From Burkholderiales bacterium (GTDB lineage Bacteria > Pseudomonadota > Gammaproteobacteria > Burkholderiales > Casimicrobiaceae): DNA of 64,000 bases. The position numbers were made by a program, and so were the translations under genes. Below are positions 1 through 9,837 of the stretch, one piece after another. The stretch lies in assembly GCA_905339295.1 (NCBI GenBank), contig CAJPFI010000018.1, forward strand, positions 85,149-149,148. Direction: 5' to 3'. Each line of letters opens with the position of its first letter. The stretch's first letter is position 1. A model generated the notes under the pieces. The model had not been told where the DNA came from. It ran no database searches and saw nothing but the letters and a program-made list of their open reading frames with translations.

Positions 1-1
1 G

Positions 2-1354
2 GTCGACTGCGGGATGTTCCAGGGGCAGGACAGCGACGAGAAGAACGCGGCGGCGCTGGCCTTCGATCCGCGTGAGCTCGATTTCGTCGTCCTCACGCAT
101 GCGCACATCGACCATTCGGGGCTGCTGCCGCTGCTCGTGCGCCGCGGCTACCGGGGACCGGTCCACGCGACACCGGCCACCTGCGACCTGCTTGGCGTGA
201 TGCTGCCCGACTCGGCGCACATCCAGGAGTCCAACGCCGCGTGGCAGCGCGAGCGTCGCGAGGCGGGACCGCGCGCGGCGCGGCCGCGCGCACGCCGCGC
301 CACGCCGACGAACGGAGACGAGCCGCTGTACACGCTCGCCGATGCGCAGGCGGCGTTGCGTCAGCTGCACGGGGTGCATTACGACGTGCGCCACGTCGCG
401 GCGCCCGGCATCGTGTTCACGTTCCGCGACGCCGGCCACATCCTCGGCTCGGCCATCGTCGAGCTCGACCTTTCCGATGGCCCGGGTGCGCGGCGAATCG
501 TGTTCTCGGGCGACCTCGGCCAGCCCGGACGGCCGGTGCTGCCCGACCCGACGCGGGTGCCGCGCGCGGACGCGCTCGTGGTCGAGTCGACCTACGGCAA
601 CCGCCAGCATCGCTCGCTCGAGTCGACGCTCGACGAGGTCGCGGCGGTGCTCACGAAGACGCTGCCGCGCGGCAACGTCGTGGTGCCCGCGTTCGCGGTC
701 GGCCGCACGCAGGAGATGCTGCACGTGTTCGCCGAGCTAGCGCACGCCGGGCGCGTGCCGCCCCTCACCGTGTTCGTCGACTCGCCTCTCGCGACGGCGG
801 CCACCGGGATCACGGCACGTTACGCGCCGCTGCTCGACCGCCAGACGCGCGACCTCGCCGCGTGGCAGGCCGCCCACCCGGACCGCATGCGCGTGCTGTT
901 CACCGAGTCGCCGCAGGACTCGATGCGGATCAACGAGGTGCGGAGCGGCGCTGTGATCGTCTCGGCGAGCGGCATGTGCGACGCGGGGCGCGTGCGGCAC
1001 CACCTGCGCCACAACCTGCCGCGCGAGGAGTGCGCGGTCGTGTTCGTGGGGTTCCAGGCGCGCGGCACGCTCGGCCGCGCGCTGGTCGAAGGCGCCCGAG
1101 AGGTGCGCCTGTTCCGCGAGTCGGTGCCGGTGCGCGCGTCCGTGCACACGATCGGCGGCCTGTCGGCGCATGCCGACCAGGCGGGACTGCTGGGCTGGCT
1201 GGGCGGCTTCGAATCGGCGCCCTCGCGCGTGTTCGTCGTGCACGGCGAGCGCGAGACCTCGGTCCTGTTCGCCGAACTCGTGCGCGAGCGCCTGCGCTGG
1301 CCCTCGGTCGAGGTCCCGGCGCGCGGCGACCGCCACCGGCTTGCCTGGCGCTGA
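2..1354 (+). CDS. MBL-fold / beta-CASP RNA-processing exonuclease, 5'-truncated by the window edge
   Basis: The reading frame is open from the first bases, and the residues before the first Met (VDCGMFQG) match the early core of this family, so the true start lies upstream. Zinc ligands are visible in HAHIDHSG about 35 codons in. SGDLG follows, then the beta-CASP motifs: ESTYGNR near the middle, SASGMCDAGR (motif B region) and GGLSAHADQ (motif C). A C-terminal VVHGE closes the metallo-beta-lactamase fold. This is the YsnF/CPSF73-like RNA specificity group, cytoplasmic, which cleaves or trims RNA; the substrate here is unknown. The next gene, aceA, is 561 bases away and functionally unrelated. 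Family assignment is firm. Confidence 0.9.
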   Translation, partial: VDCGMFQGQDSDEKNAAALAFDPRELDFVVLTHAHIDHSGLLPLLVRRGYRGPVHATPATCDLLGVMLPDSAHIQESNAAWQRERREAGPRAARPRARRATPTNGDEPLYTLADAQAALRQLHGVHYDVRHVAAPGIVFTFRDAGHILGSAIVELDLSDGPGARRIVFSGDLGQPGRPVLPDPTRVPRADALVVESTYGNRQHRSLESTLDEVAAVLTKTLPRGNVVVPAFAVGRTQEMLHVFAELAHAGRVPPLTVFVDSPLATAATGITARYAPLLDRQTRDLAAWQAAHPDRMRVLFTESPQDSMRINEVRSGAVIVSASGMCDAGRVRHHLRHNLPREECAVVFVGFQARGTLGRALVEGAREVRLFRESVPVRASVHTIGGLSAHADQAGLLGWLGGFESAPSRVFVVHGERETSVLFAELVRERLRWPSVEVPARGDRHRLAWR

Positions 1355-1915
1355 CGCGGCGCCCCGTGCGGGTCGCGAAAAACTTTGCCACGGAGTGGAA
1401 ATGCGGCGCCCCGCGCACCGGATCCGCGTGGTTCCGGGTCGGGTGTGAATAAACATGGGGTTAGCATCGAAGCTCGCGGCTGCACGCCGACAGAGCGGCG
1501 ACGCCGCGTCCGCGGCGCAGCAGCTTGTGGCGAAGAGAGCCCGCCAGTCATTCCACCAGACGGAATTGAGTTCTTATGCATTGAATTGGTGTTGTTTTTT
1601 TAGTAGTGCACTGCGCAAAAGACCTTGCGCACCCGCGCCATCCTTTGGTAGCGTATTCACGTCACGAACGGTCGTTGCGCGAAACGGCGCGGCGGCCGGC
1701 AGATAGGGCTGGCTTCGTTACCCCGTCCCATGCCCGCCACGCCGCGAGGGCGATCCCCCGCGGTGACGTGGCGTGACCCGTCCGCAGCCTGGGGCTGCGT
1801 CCGGCGTCACCGCGTGGTGGCGACCCGTCCCGCGAGGAACGGGCCGTCCCACCGAATCCACGCCCGTCTCCCCCTGGGGACGGGCGAGGTCCGACGACAC
1901 GATGGGAGAACGACC
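1355..1915. other. 561-base intergenic region upstream of aceA
   Basis: No convincing gene is seen. The central part (about 1440-1640) is clearly more AT-rich than its surroundings and includes a run of seven T at 1595-1601, while the last 200 bases return to high GC. This is the only place where promoter and control sites for aceA can lie. No clean sigma-70 promoter could be assigned. An inverted repeat is listed separately. Confidence 0.6.
1612..1631. promoter_or_regulatory. Perfect inverted repeat upstream of aceA, possible operator
   Basis: TGCGCAA and TTGCGCA form a perfect 7-base inverted repeat around a 6-base spacer. It directly follows an 8-base palindrome AGTGCACT (1605-1612) and the T-rich patch. 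A related half site, TTGCGCGAAA, occurs near 1676. Such a symmetric site about 285 bases before isocitrate lyase could bind a glyoxylate-shunt regulator. That role is inference; no cognate regulator gene is nearby. Confidence 0.3.
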
Positions 1916-3214
<1,299 letters not shown>

Positions 3215-3237
3215 CCCGCGCCCGCTGCTGCAGGAAG

Positions 3238-3266
3238 CCGCGCCCCGACCGGGCGCGGTTTTTTTT
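3238..3266 (+). terminator. Rho-independent terminator of aceA
   Basis: CCGCGCCC and GGGCGCGG form a perfect 8-bp stem with a 5-base loop, followed by eight consecutive T. It lies 23 bases after the aceA stop codon. Confidence 0.95.
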
Positions 3267-3451
3267 GCCGCGAGTTCCGGCGCAGGGCGTCATCGGGCTC
3301 CACGGCGACGAGCTTCGTCGCGCTCGCGAGGTGCAGCGCCGTGTGCGGCGGCGAGCATCAGGCCGTCGCGTCGCCGGTATCATTCGCGCACGATGACCGA
3401 TTGCCGCGTCGCCGGCGTGCCGGCAGCCCCGCGCACCCCCGCGCCCCCCGC

Positions 3452-4027
3452 ATGAGCCCGCCGCCGCCGAGGTCGGCCGCCACGCGCGTGTCGTTCGTGC
3501 TGCGCCCCGACGCGCAGGCGCGCACGGCTCTGGCGCGGCTCGCGCGCGAGGTCGCGAACGACGCGCTCGGGCGCGTGTCGGCGGACGTCGAGTGGGGGGT
3601 CGCGCTCGCGTCGGTCGACGGCGTCGGAGAGCCGCACTGGCCCGCGTTGCGCGACGCGGGCGAGCGCGCCGCCGCCGCGGTTTCCCCGTTCGCGCTCACG
3701 CTCGAGCGCGTCGGCGGGTCTTCGTACCGGACCGCGTGGTTCGCGCCGGACGGCATGCCCGCGTCGTTGCGCGCGCTGCACGACGCCGTGGTCGACGCGC
3801 TGCGCGGCGCGGGCCTCGACGCGGAGCCTCGGATGTTCCGGCCGCACGTGGTCCTGGCGCGCGAGTGCGCGCGTCGGGCGCACGTTGGCGGAGTCGCGTC
3901 GATCGCCTGGCGGGTCGAGCGACTCTCGCTCGCGGCGTCGGGACCCGAGCTTCGCGGCGGCGGATTCCGCGAGCTCGGCGGATGGCCGCTCGCGCGAACG
4001 CCGCGTCAGGGGACCGCGACCGTGTAG
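3452..4027 (+). CDS. Degenerate 2H phosphoesterase (ThpR/LigT-like) paralogue
   Basis: 191 aa. It aligns along its whole length with the intact ThpR gene at 4866-5408: both share an opening strand (FVLRPDAQ versus FFAIVPDD), RPHV.LAR near residue 129, and an ending FREL.GW. Active 2H enzymes need two H-x-T/S motifs. Here the first is replaced by the stretch VEWGVAL (intact copy: LHLTIVF) and the second reads HVVL instead of HVTL. RNA 2',3'-cyclic phosphodiesterase activity is therefore unlikely; it may bind RNA or a nucleotide only, or be decaying. The frame is intact, so this is not yet a pseudogene. Its last 22 bases overlap the convergent SDR gene. A 20-codon ORF (3393-3455) ends in an ATGA overlap with its start. 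Confidence 0.7.
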   Translation: MSPPPPRSAATRVSFVLRPDAQARTALARLAREVANDALGRVSADVEWGVALASVDGVGEPHWPALRDAGERAAAAVSPFALTLERVGGSSYRTAWFAPDGMPASLRALHDAVVDALRGAGLDAEPRMFRPHVVLARECARRAHVGGVASIAWRVERLSLAASGPELRGGGFRELGGWPLARTPRQGTATV

Positions 4028-4785
4028 TTGAGGCCGAGCCGGCCGCCGTCCGGGTAGATCGTCTGGCCGGTGAGGTAGGACGCGTCGTCGGAGGCGAGGA
4101 AGGCGGCGACCGCGGCGACTTCCGAGGGCTCGCCGAGCCGGCCCAGCGGCGTGCGCGACAGGATCCTGCGCTTCGCCTCCTCGCTTCCGAGCACGGCCTG
4201 CTTCGCCATTTCGGTCGCGATCGTTCCCGGACCGATGGCGTTGACGCGGATGCCGTGCGGTGCGAGCGAGAGCGCCATCACCCTGGTCAACTGGTTGATG
4301 CCGCCCTTGCTGACGACGTAGGGCACCTGGTTCGGGATCGCGAGCACCGCGTTGACCGACGACATGTTGACGATCGCACCGCCCGTTCCCTGCGCGACCA
4401 TGCGCCGCGCCACCGCCTGCCCGCACAGGAACATCGACTTCAGGTTGACCGCGAGCACGCGGTCGAAGTCCGCCTCGTCGAGGTCGAGAAACTCGGCCGC
4501 GTGCGTGATGCCCGCGTTGTTGACGAGGATGTCGATCCGGCCGAAGGCCCCGACCGTCGCGTCGACGAGCGAGGTCGCGGTCGACTTCCTCGAGACGTCG
4601 CCCGCGTGGACGCGCGTGCGTTCACCCGTGGCATCGATGCCTCGTGCCGCCTCGGCCGCGCGCGCCGCCTCCAGGTCGCACAGCATCACGCTCGCGCCTT
4701 CCTCGACCAGCCGGGCCGCGATCGCGAGCCCGATTCCCTGCGCGGCGCCGGTGACGACGGCGACGCGGCCTTCCAGTCGCTGCAT
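4006..4785 (-). CDS. Short-chain dehydrogenase/reductase (SDR, glucose/3-oxoacyl-ACP reductase type)
   Basis: 259 aa classical SDR. It has the NAD(P)-binding motif TGAAQGIG at residues 12-19, an Asp at position 37 after strand 2 (suggesting NAD preference), NNAG at 89-92, catalytic Ser near 142, and YVVSK with Tyr156 and Lys160. The C-terminal YLTGQTIYPDGG is typical of the family. The substrate cannot be told from sequence. The start at 4785 has a ribosome site (CGGAGGC) just upstream; the frame extends further but without family sequence. It lies between two ThpR-type genes and runs against both, with a 22-base 3' overlap with the degenerate one. Confidence 0.88.
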   Translation of the reverse strand: MQRLEGRVAVVTGAAQGIGLAIAARLVEEGASVMLCDLEAARAAEAARGIDATGERTRVHAGDVSRKSTATSLVDATVGAFGRIDILVNNAGITHAAEFLDLDEADFDRVLAVNLKSMFLCGQAVARRMVAQGTGGAIVNMSSVNAVLAIPNQVPYVVSKGGINQLTRVMALSLAPHGIRVNAIGPGTIATEMAKQAVLGSEEAKRRILSRTPLGRLGEPSEVAAVAAFLASDDASYLTGQTIYPDGGRLGLNYTVAVP

Positions 4786-4865
4786 GGTGTGCCTCCGTTG
4801 GCGAGCGGCTATGCTACCGCTCGCGCCGCGCCCCCGCATCCGCGGCGCTCCCGGACCCGCCGGCG

Positions 4866-5408
4866 ATGACCCTCGACCCCGACGACTCGACGACGCGGCT
4901 CTTCTTCGCGATCGTGCCCGACGATGCGGCGCGCGAGCGGCTCGGCGCGCTCGCGCGCTCGATGGCGCACGCGTCGGGGGGACGCGCGAGCGCCGCCGCC
5001 ACGCTGCACCTGACGATCGTGTTCGTCGGGACCGTCGCCGCCGCGACCGTTGCGGGCATCCGCGCGGCCGGCGACTCGGTGGCGTGGCCGTCGGTCGAGG
5101 TGAGCCTGGACACGGCGGGCTCGTTCGCGCGCGCCGGGATCGCGTGGGCCGCGCCGTCGCGCGTGCCTCCGGCGCTCTCGCGCGCGAACCGCGACCTCGT
5201 CCGCGCGCTGTCCGACCGGGGCGTGGCTACCGAGGCACGGCCGTGGCGGCCGCACGTCACGCTCGCCAGGCGCTGCGCGCGGCTCGTCGACGGCCCGATC
5301 GAGCCGCCGATCGCGTGGACCGTCGACCACGTCGTGCTGATGTCGTCGCGACTCCTGTCCGAGGGACCGCGCTACCGCGAGGTCGCGGGCTGGTCCACGA
5401 GCGCGTGA
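4866..5408 (+). CDS. thpR: RNA 2',3'-cyclic 3'-phosphodiesterase (2'-5' RNA ligase family)
   Basis: 180 aa, normal for the family. Both catalytic H-x-T motifs are present: HLT at 48-50 and HVT at 130-132. The 2H phosphoesterase opens 2',3'-cyclic phosphates on RNA, and in vitro members can ligate tRNA halves with 2'-5' linkages. The characteristic RLFFAIVPDD opening is at residues 11-20. It is a full-length paralogue of the degenerate copy at 3452-4027, and the two flank the SDR gene. The 3' end stops 4 bases short of the convergent sulfurtransferase gene. Confidence 0.88.
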   Translation: MTLDPDDSTTRLFFAIVPDDAARERLGALARSMAHASGGRASAAATLHLTIVFVGTVAAATVAGIRAAGDSVAWPSVEVSLDTAGSFARAGIAWAAPSRVPPALSRANRDLVRALSDRGVATEARPWRPHVTLARRCARLVDGPIEPPIAWTVDHVVLMSSRLLSEGPRYREVAGWSTSA

Positions 5409-5412
5409 GCGT

Positions 5413-6255
5413 TCAGGCGCCGGTGGCGACGGGGCGCGACGGGTCGGCGCACCATTCGCTCCAGGAGCCGGCGTAGAGCGTGCCGGCCGGCAGCCCGGCG
5501 ATCTCCATCGCCAGCATGTTGTGGCACGCGGTCACGCCGCTGCCGCACATGTGGATCACCTCCCCGGCGTCGCGCGAGCCGAGCAACCCGGCGAGCTCGG
5601 CGCGCAGCTCGTCCGCGGGCTTGAACGTCCCGTCCTTCGCGAGGTTGCGCGCGACCGGCCGGTTGGCCGCGCCCGGCACGCGACCCGCGACCGGGTCGAA
5701 CGGCTCGGTCTCGCCGCGGAACCGTTCGGGCGAGCGCGCGTCGAGCACCAGCCGCGCGCCGCGCGCCACGTTCGCGAGGACGTCGTCCGCGCCGGCGACG
5801 GGCTGCGCGGCGCGGATGCGGAACGTGGTCGGAACGGCGGGACGAATTGCGTTGCTGATCGGCCGCTGCTCGCGCATCCAGCGGTCCCAGCCGCCGTCGA
5901 GCACGGCGACCGCGTCGTGACCGAGCCAGCGCAGCATCCACCAGCAACGCGCCGCGAACGCGCCCTGGTTCTGGTCGTAGACGACGACCTGCCTGCTCTC
6001 GTCGATGCCGGCCGCGCCGAACGTCGCGGCGGCCGCGGAAGGCGTCGGCAACGGGTGGCGCCCGTTGCGGCCGGTTCTCGGCGCGGAAAGGTCGCGATCG
6101 AGGTGCAGGAACCGCGCGCCGGGGATGTGCTCCTCCCTGTACTCCGTCTCGCCCCAGGACGGCTGCAGGAGGTCGTGGCGCGCGTCGATCACGACCCAGC
6201 GCGGGTCGTCGAGGTGCAGCGCGAGCGTGGCGGGGTCGACGAGCGTCCGGTACAC
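5413..6255 (-). CDS. sseA: 3-Mercaptopyruvate/thiosulfate sulfurtransferase (tandem rhodanese)
   Basis: 280 aa with two rhodanese domains. The inactive N-terminal domain (about 1-130) ends in VLDGGWDRW. The catalytic domain (about 150-280) carries the active-site loop CGSGVTAC with nucleophilic Cys237. The CGSG[VT]-type loop is the one associated with mercaptopyruvate sulfurtransferases rather than thiosulfate-specific rhodaneses, so SseA is the better call, though substrate use overlaps. It transfers sulfane sulfur to cyanide or thiols in the cytoplasm. It is 10 bases downstream of the EamA gene on the same strand, so the two are probably cotranscribed. A GGAGGAAC ribosome site precedes the ATG. 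Confidence 0.88.
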   Translation of the reverse strand: MYRTLVDPATLALHLDDPRWVVIDARHDLLQPSWGETEYREEHIPGARFLHLDRDLSAPRTGRNGRHPLPTPSAAAATFGAAGIDESRQVVVYDQNQGAFAARCWWMLRWLGHDAVAVLDGGWDRWMREQRPISNAIRPAVPTTFRIRAAQPVAGADDVLANVARGARLVLDARSPERFRGETEPFDPVAGRVPGAANRPVARNLAKDGTFKPADELRAELAGLLGSRDAGEVIHMCGSGVTACHNMLAMEIAGLPAGTLYAGSWSEWCADPSRPVATGA

Positions 6256-6265
6256 GGGTTCCTCC

Positions 6266-7138
6266 TCAGTCGTTGGTCACCGGCGACGCGGCATCCTCGC
6301 GCCGGTCGGGACGCAGCTGCACCGCGAGGATGCCCGCGGCGACGATGAGCGCGATGCCGATCCACGCGGGCCACGACAGCAGGTCGCCGAACCACGCGAT
6401 GCCGATCGCGCTTGAGAACACGATGCCGCTGTACGACAGCGCGGCGGTCACGAGCGTCGACCCCTGGCCGTACGCGCGCGTCATCGCGAGCTGGCCCAGC
6501 GCGCCCAGCCCGCCGACGCCCGCGAGCATCCACCAGGTGCCGGCGCCGGGCGCCTGCCAGCGCTGCGGCGCCATCCAGACGAGCGAGCCGGCGAACGCGA
6601 ACACGCCGAAGTAGTACACGACGCGCGCCTCCGGCTCCTTCGCGCGAACGAGCTCGCGCACGTTCCAGTACGCGACCGCCGAGATCGCGCCCGACGCGAG
6701 ACCGATGAGGCCGGGCCACCACTGGTCGGCGGCGAACGTCGGCTGCAGCAGCAGCACGACGCCCGCGAACCCGAGCAGGACGGTGCCGACGAGCTTCGCG
6801 TCCGGCCGCTCGCGCGCGAGCGCCGCGAGCAGGATCGCGAGGAACAGCGGCGACGAGTAGTTGAGCGTCATCGCGGTCGCGACCGGGAGCGTGGCGAGCG
6901 CGTAGAAGAACATGAACAGCGAGACGAAGCCGGCGACGCCGCGGTGGACGTGCATGCCGAGCCGCGGCGTGCGGACCGGCACGCCGGCATGGCGCAGCAT
7001 CGACCACGCGACCGCGATCTGGACGACCGAGCGCCAGAACACGAGCTCGGCGGTCGTGAAGTGCGGGCTCGCGATCTTCACGAACACGCCCATCAGCGCG
7101 AATGCGAGGCCGGCGACGAGCATCCAGAGCGACTGCAT
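6266..7138 (-). CDS. DMT-superfamily exporter with two EamA domains
   Basis: About 290 aa with roughly ten hydrophobic segments arranged as two EamA repeats (about 1-140 and 150-285). The first begins MQSLWMLVAGLAFALMGVFV. Members of this inner-membrane family export amino acids, sugars or other small metabolites; nothing in the sequence identifies the substrate. The ATG at 7138 was preferred to one 37 codons upstream because the upstream stretch is Ala/Arg-rich and unlike a membrane protein. It precedes the sulfurtransferase by 10 bases. Confidence 0.82.
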   Translation of the reverse strand: MQSLWMLVAGLAFALMGVFVKIASPHFTTAELVFWRSVVQIAVAWSMLRHAGVPVRTPRLGMHVHRGVAGFVSLFMFFYALATLPVATAMTLNYSSPLFLAILLAALARERPDAKLVGTVLLGFAGVVLLLQPTFAADQWWPGLIGLASGAISAVAYWNVRELVRAKEPEARVVYYFGVFAFAGSLVWMAPQRWQAPGAGTWWMLAGVGGLGALGQLAMTRAYGQGSTLVTAALSYSGIVFSSAIGIAWFGDLLSWPAWIGIALIVAAGILAVQLRPDRREDAASPVTND

Positions 7139-7297
7139 GGCGACGGGTGCGGAGCGCGCGGAGGTGGGCGTGCGGCGCGCCGGGGCCGACGCGCACGTCG
7201 AATCGACGAGGGCGGGAGCCTCGCGGATCCCGCCCCCGGAAACGTGCATTCTGCTACAGGCCGCGTATCGGCGCGAGTCCCGCCCGCCGCTCGCGCC

Positions 7298-8404
7298 TCA
7301 CTCCTCGAGGAGCCCGTCCATCTCGCGCCGGTAGAACTCGTGGAAGTGCTGCATGCCGTCTTCCATCGGCGACTGGTAGGGCCCGATCTCGTTGCGGCCC
7401 TGCGCGACGAGCGCCCGGCGGCCGGCGTCCATGCGCTCGGCGATCTCGTCGTCCTCGATCGCGGTCTCGTGGTAGGCCGCCTGCTCCGCCTCGACGAACT
7501 CGCGCTCGAACAGCGCGATCTCCTCCGGATAGTAGAACTCGATGACGTTGAGCGTCCGGTCGGGCGCCTTCGGGTAGAGCGTGCTGATCACGAGCACGTG
7601 CGGGTACCACTCGACCATCACGTTCGGATAGTAGGTGAGCCAGATCGCGCCGTGCGGGGGCGTCTCCCCGCGGTAGAAGTCGAGCACGGCCCTGTGCCAG
7701 CGCTCGTAGGTCCTCGTGCCCGCCTTCGCGAGCCCGGCGTTGATGCCGACCGTCTGCAGCGACGCCCACGGCGCGAACTCCCACCGGAGGTCCTCGCAGG
7801 TGACGAACTTGCCCAGCCCCGGGTGGAACGGCCCGACGTGGTAGTCCTCGAGGTAGACCTCGATGAACGTCTTCCAGTTGTAGCGGCACTCGTGCAGGTC
7901 GACGCGGTCGAGCACGTAGCCCGAGAAGTCGAGCTCGCGCGTCGTGAGGCCCGCGAGGTCCTTCGCGACGTCGCGCGGCCCGTCGAACAGCAGGCCGTTC
8001 CAGTTCCGGATCGGCGTGCGGCCGAGGTTCAGGCACGGCTTGTCCGCGAAGTGCGGCGCGCCGAGCAGCTCGCCCCTGAGGTCGTAGGTCCAGCGGTGGA
8101 TCGGGCAGACGATGGCGGGCGCGTTGCCCCTGCCCTTGAACATCATCGCCTGGCGGTGGCGGCAGATGTTCGACAGGAGCTCGATGCCGCCGGCGTTGCG
8201 GACCAGCATCTGCGCGTTGTCGCGTCCCGGCAGCGCGTGGTAGTCGCCGGTCCCCGGGACCATCAGCTCGTGGCCGACGTAGCCCGGCGAGCGCGGGAAC
8301 AGCGTGCCCATCTCCGCGTCGAACACGCGCGGATCGCCATACCAGCGCGCCGGAAACTGCGAGACGGGTTGCCGCAGCGAGGCCGCGGCAGCGAGGTTCG
8401 ACAT
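7298..8404 (-). CDS. Rieske non-heme iron oxygenase, alpha-subunit type
   Basis: 368 aa. The N-terminal Rieske domain has the 2Fe-2S ligands C-R-H (near residue 85) and C-P-I-H sixteen residues later. The catalytic START-like domain contains the iron ligands in the segment LEDYHVGPFH. In many family members the residue three before the first His is Asp; here that position is Glu, with Asp next to it. The enzyme would hydroxylate an organic ring or side chain, using electrons from a reductase. No reductase, ferredoxin or beta subunit is encoded nearby. The start at 8404 has AAAGGA upstream. The substrate is unknown. Confidence 0.8.
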   Translation of the reverse strand: MSNLAAAASLRQPVSQFPARWYGDPRVFDAEMGTLFPRSPGYVGHELMVPGTGDYHALPGRDNAQMLVRNAGGIELLSNICRHRQAMMFKGRGNAPAIVCPIHRWTYDLRGELLGAPHFADKPCLNLGRTPIRNWNGLLFDGPRDVAKDLAGLTTRELDFSGYVLDRVDLHECRYNWKTFIEVYLEDYHVGPFHPGLGKFVTCEDLRWEFAPWASLQTVGINAGLAKAGTRTYERWHRAVLDFYRGETPPHGAIWLTYYPNVMVEWYPHVLVISTLYPKAPDRTLNVIEFYYPEEIALFEREFVEAEQAAYHETAIEDDEIAERMDAGRRALVAQGRNEIGPYQSPMEDGMQHFHEFYRREMDGLLEE

Positions 8405-8709
8405 GACCCCAGGTCCTTTCGGAAGAAACCACCAACCCAACCCAACAACCCGGGACGCCTGCGGGCGCTGCCGTGATGCCGGCCGCGCTCCGGCCCGGAC
8501 CGCTTTGCCAAGTCGGCCGCTTCTTCCGCCCGCCCGCGAGTGGGGCGATGCCGGACGCGTGGCCGCGTCGCCAAAACGTGCTACTATATCCGGCTTTCCG
8601 CAATCAGGTCAAGACCTTATCTGCGGCGGCACCGCGGCCGGCGGGCCGGTCGCGCGGCCGGACACGGGCGCGCGACCGCAGTCCCCGTCCCCGTCAGCGA
8701 GGCACCCAC
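8405..8709. other. 305-base divergent intergenic region between the Rieske oxygenase and xseB
   Basis: This region must hold promoters for both directions. On the plus strand a -10-like TACTAT (8582-8587) stands out in an AT-rich patch before xseB, but no matching -35 was found. On the minus strand only the ribosome site of the oxygenase gene is clear. No other gene or structured RNA is seen. Confidence 0.5.
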
Positions 8710-8952
8710 ATGGCCAAGACACCGTCCGCGCCCGCAAGTTTCGAAGCCGCGCTGACCGAGCTCGAATCGATCGTCGCGTCGATGGAAGGCGGACAGGCGC
8801 CGCTCAAGGAAGCGCTCGAGGCCTACCGTCGCGGCGCCGAGCTGCTCAAGTACTGCCAGGCGACGCTCAAGGACGCGCAGCAGGAGATCGAGGTGCTCGA
8901 GAAGGGCGTGCTGAAGGCGTTCCGGCCCGACGGCGAGGGCGGCGAGGCGTGA
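8710..8952 (+). CDS. xseB: Exodeoxyribonuclease VII small subunit
   Basis: 80 aa, the usual size. The sequence SFEAALTELESIVASMEGG is the signature helix of XseB, followed by LKEALEAYRRG and a second helix containing LL..C. Several copies associate with XseA to make the nuclease that degrades single-stranded DNA in both directions. xseA is not in the window, as is normal. xseB heads an isoprenoid operon (xseB-ispA-dxs), a widespread proteobacterial arrangement, and its stop codon overlaps the ispA start. Confidence 0.95.
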   Translation: MAKTPSAPASFEAALTELESIVASMEGGQAPLKEALEAYRRGAELLKYCQATLKDAQQEIEVLEKGVLKAFRPDGEGGEA

Positions 8953-9836
8953 CGGGCGGGACGGACTTCGCGGCCTGGGCGGCCGGCCGGCGAACGCGCA
9001 TCGAGGGCGTGCTCGACCGTTCGCTTCCTTCCGTCGACGGTCCCGCGCGCCGGCTCGCGCAGGCGATGCGCTACGCGACGCTCGGCGGAGGCAAGCGCGT
9101 GCGCGCGCTCCTCGCGTATGCCGCCGGCGAGCTCGCCGGCGCGGAACCGTCCGACGTCGACGCGCCCGCGGCCGCCGTCGAGATGATCCACGCATACTCG
9201 CTTGCGCACGACGACCTGCCTTCGATGGACGACGACGCGATGCGGCGCGGCCGCCCGGCCTGCCATGTCGCGTTCGGCGAGGCGACGGCGCTGCTCGCCG
9301 GCGACGCGCTTCAGTCGCAGGCGTTCGCCGTGCTCGGCGGCGCGCGGATGGCGGATGCCGCCGCTGCGTGCGCACTGCTCGCCGCGGCCTCGGGCGCCAC
9401 GGGAATGGCCGGCGGACAGGCAATCGACCTCGAGGCGACCGGGAAGGCGATGACCGAGCGCGAGCTCGAGACGATGCACCGGCTGAAGACCGGCGCGCTG
9501 ATCCGCGCGGCGGTGCGGCTCGGCGCCGCGGCGGGGCGGGTGCTCGACGCCGGCGCCGACGCCGCGCTCGACGCCTACGCGCGCGCGGCCGGCCTCGCGT
9601 TCCAGGTCGTGGACGACGTGCTCGACGTCGAGGGCTCGACCGCGACGCTCGGCAAGACTGCCGGCAAGGACGCGGCGCAGGGCAAGCCGACCTACGTCTC
9701 GCTGCTCGGCCTCGCGGGAGCGCGGGCGAGGGCCGCCTCGCTCGCGGACGAGGCGCGCGCCGCGCTCGCGCCGTTCGACGGCGCCGCGCGCAGGCTCCTC
9801 GAGATCGCCGACGACATCGTCCGGCGCACGCATTGA
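8949..9836 (+). CDS. ispA: Farnesyl diphosphate synthase (short-chain polyprenyl synthase)
   Basis: 295 aa. Condenses IPP with DMAPP and then GPP to make farnesyl diphosphate. The first Asp-rich motif is DDLPSMDDD near residue 90, preceded by [11 protein letters not shown]. The second is [10 protein letters not shown] near residue 220, and GGGKRVR binds pyrophosphate. The start is GTG at 8949 in a GTGA overlap with the xseB stop codon, which implies translational coupling. dxs follows one base after the stop codon, so the two act together in isoprenoid supply. Confidence 0.95.
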   Translation: MTGGTDFAAWAAGRRTRIEGVLDRSLPSVDGPARRLAQAMRYATLGGGKRVRALLAYAAGELAGAEPSDVDAPAAAVEMIHAYSLAHDDLPSMDDDAMRRGRPACHVAFGEATALLAGDALQSQAFAVLGGARMADAAAACALLAAASGATGMAGGQAIDLEATGKAMTERELETMHRLKTGALIRAAVRLGAAAGRVLDAGADAALDAYARAAGLAFQVVDDVLDVEGSTATLGKTAGKDAAQGKPTYVSLLGLAGARARAASLADEARAALAPFDGAARRLLEIADDIVRRTH

Positions 9837-9837
9837 C

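Noticed and set aside
737..1581. Long antisense open frames opposite the beta-CASP gene, and many similar ones across the window
   Set aside because: Very high GC keeps antisense frames open. Their translations are Arg/Ala/Pro-rich with no motifs, and they mirror recognised genes.
1730..1915. N-terminal extension of AceA by 62 residues
   Set aside because: Low-complexity sequence without homology or ribosome site. The ATG at 1916 has both.
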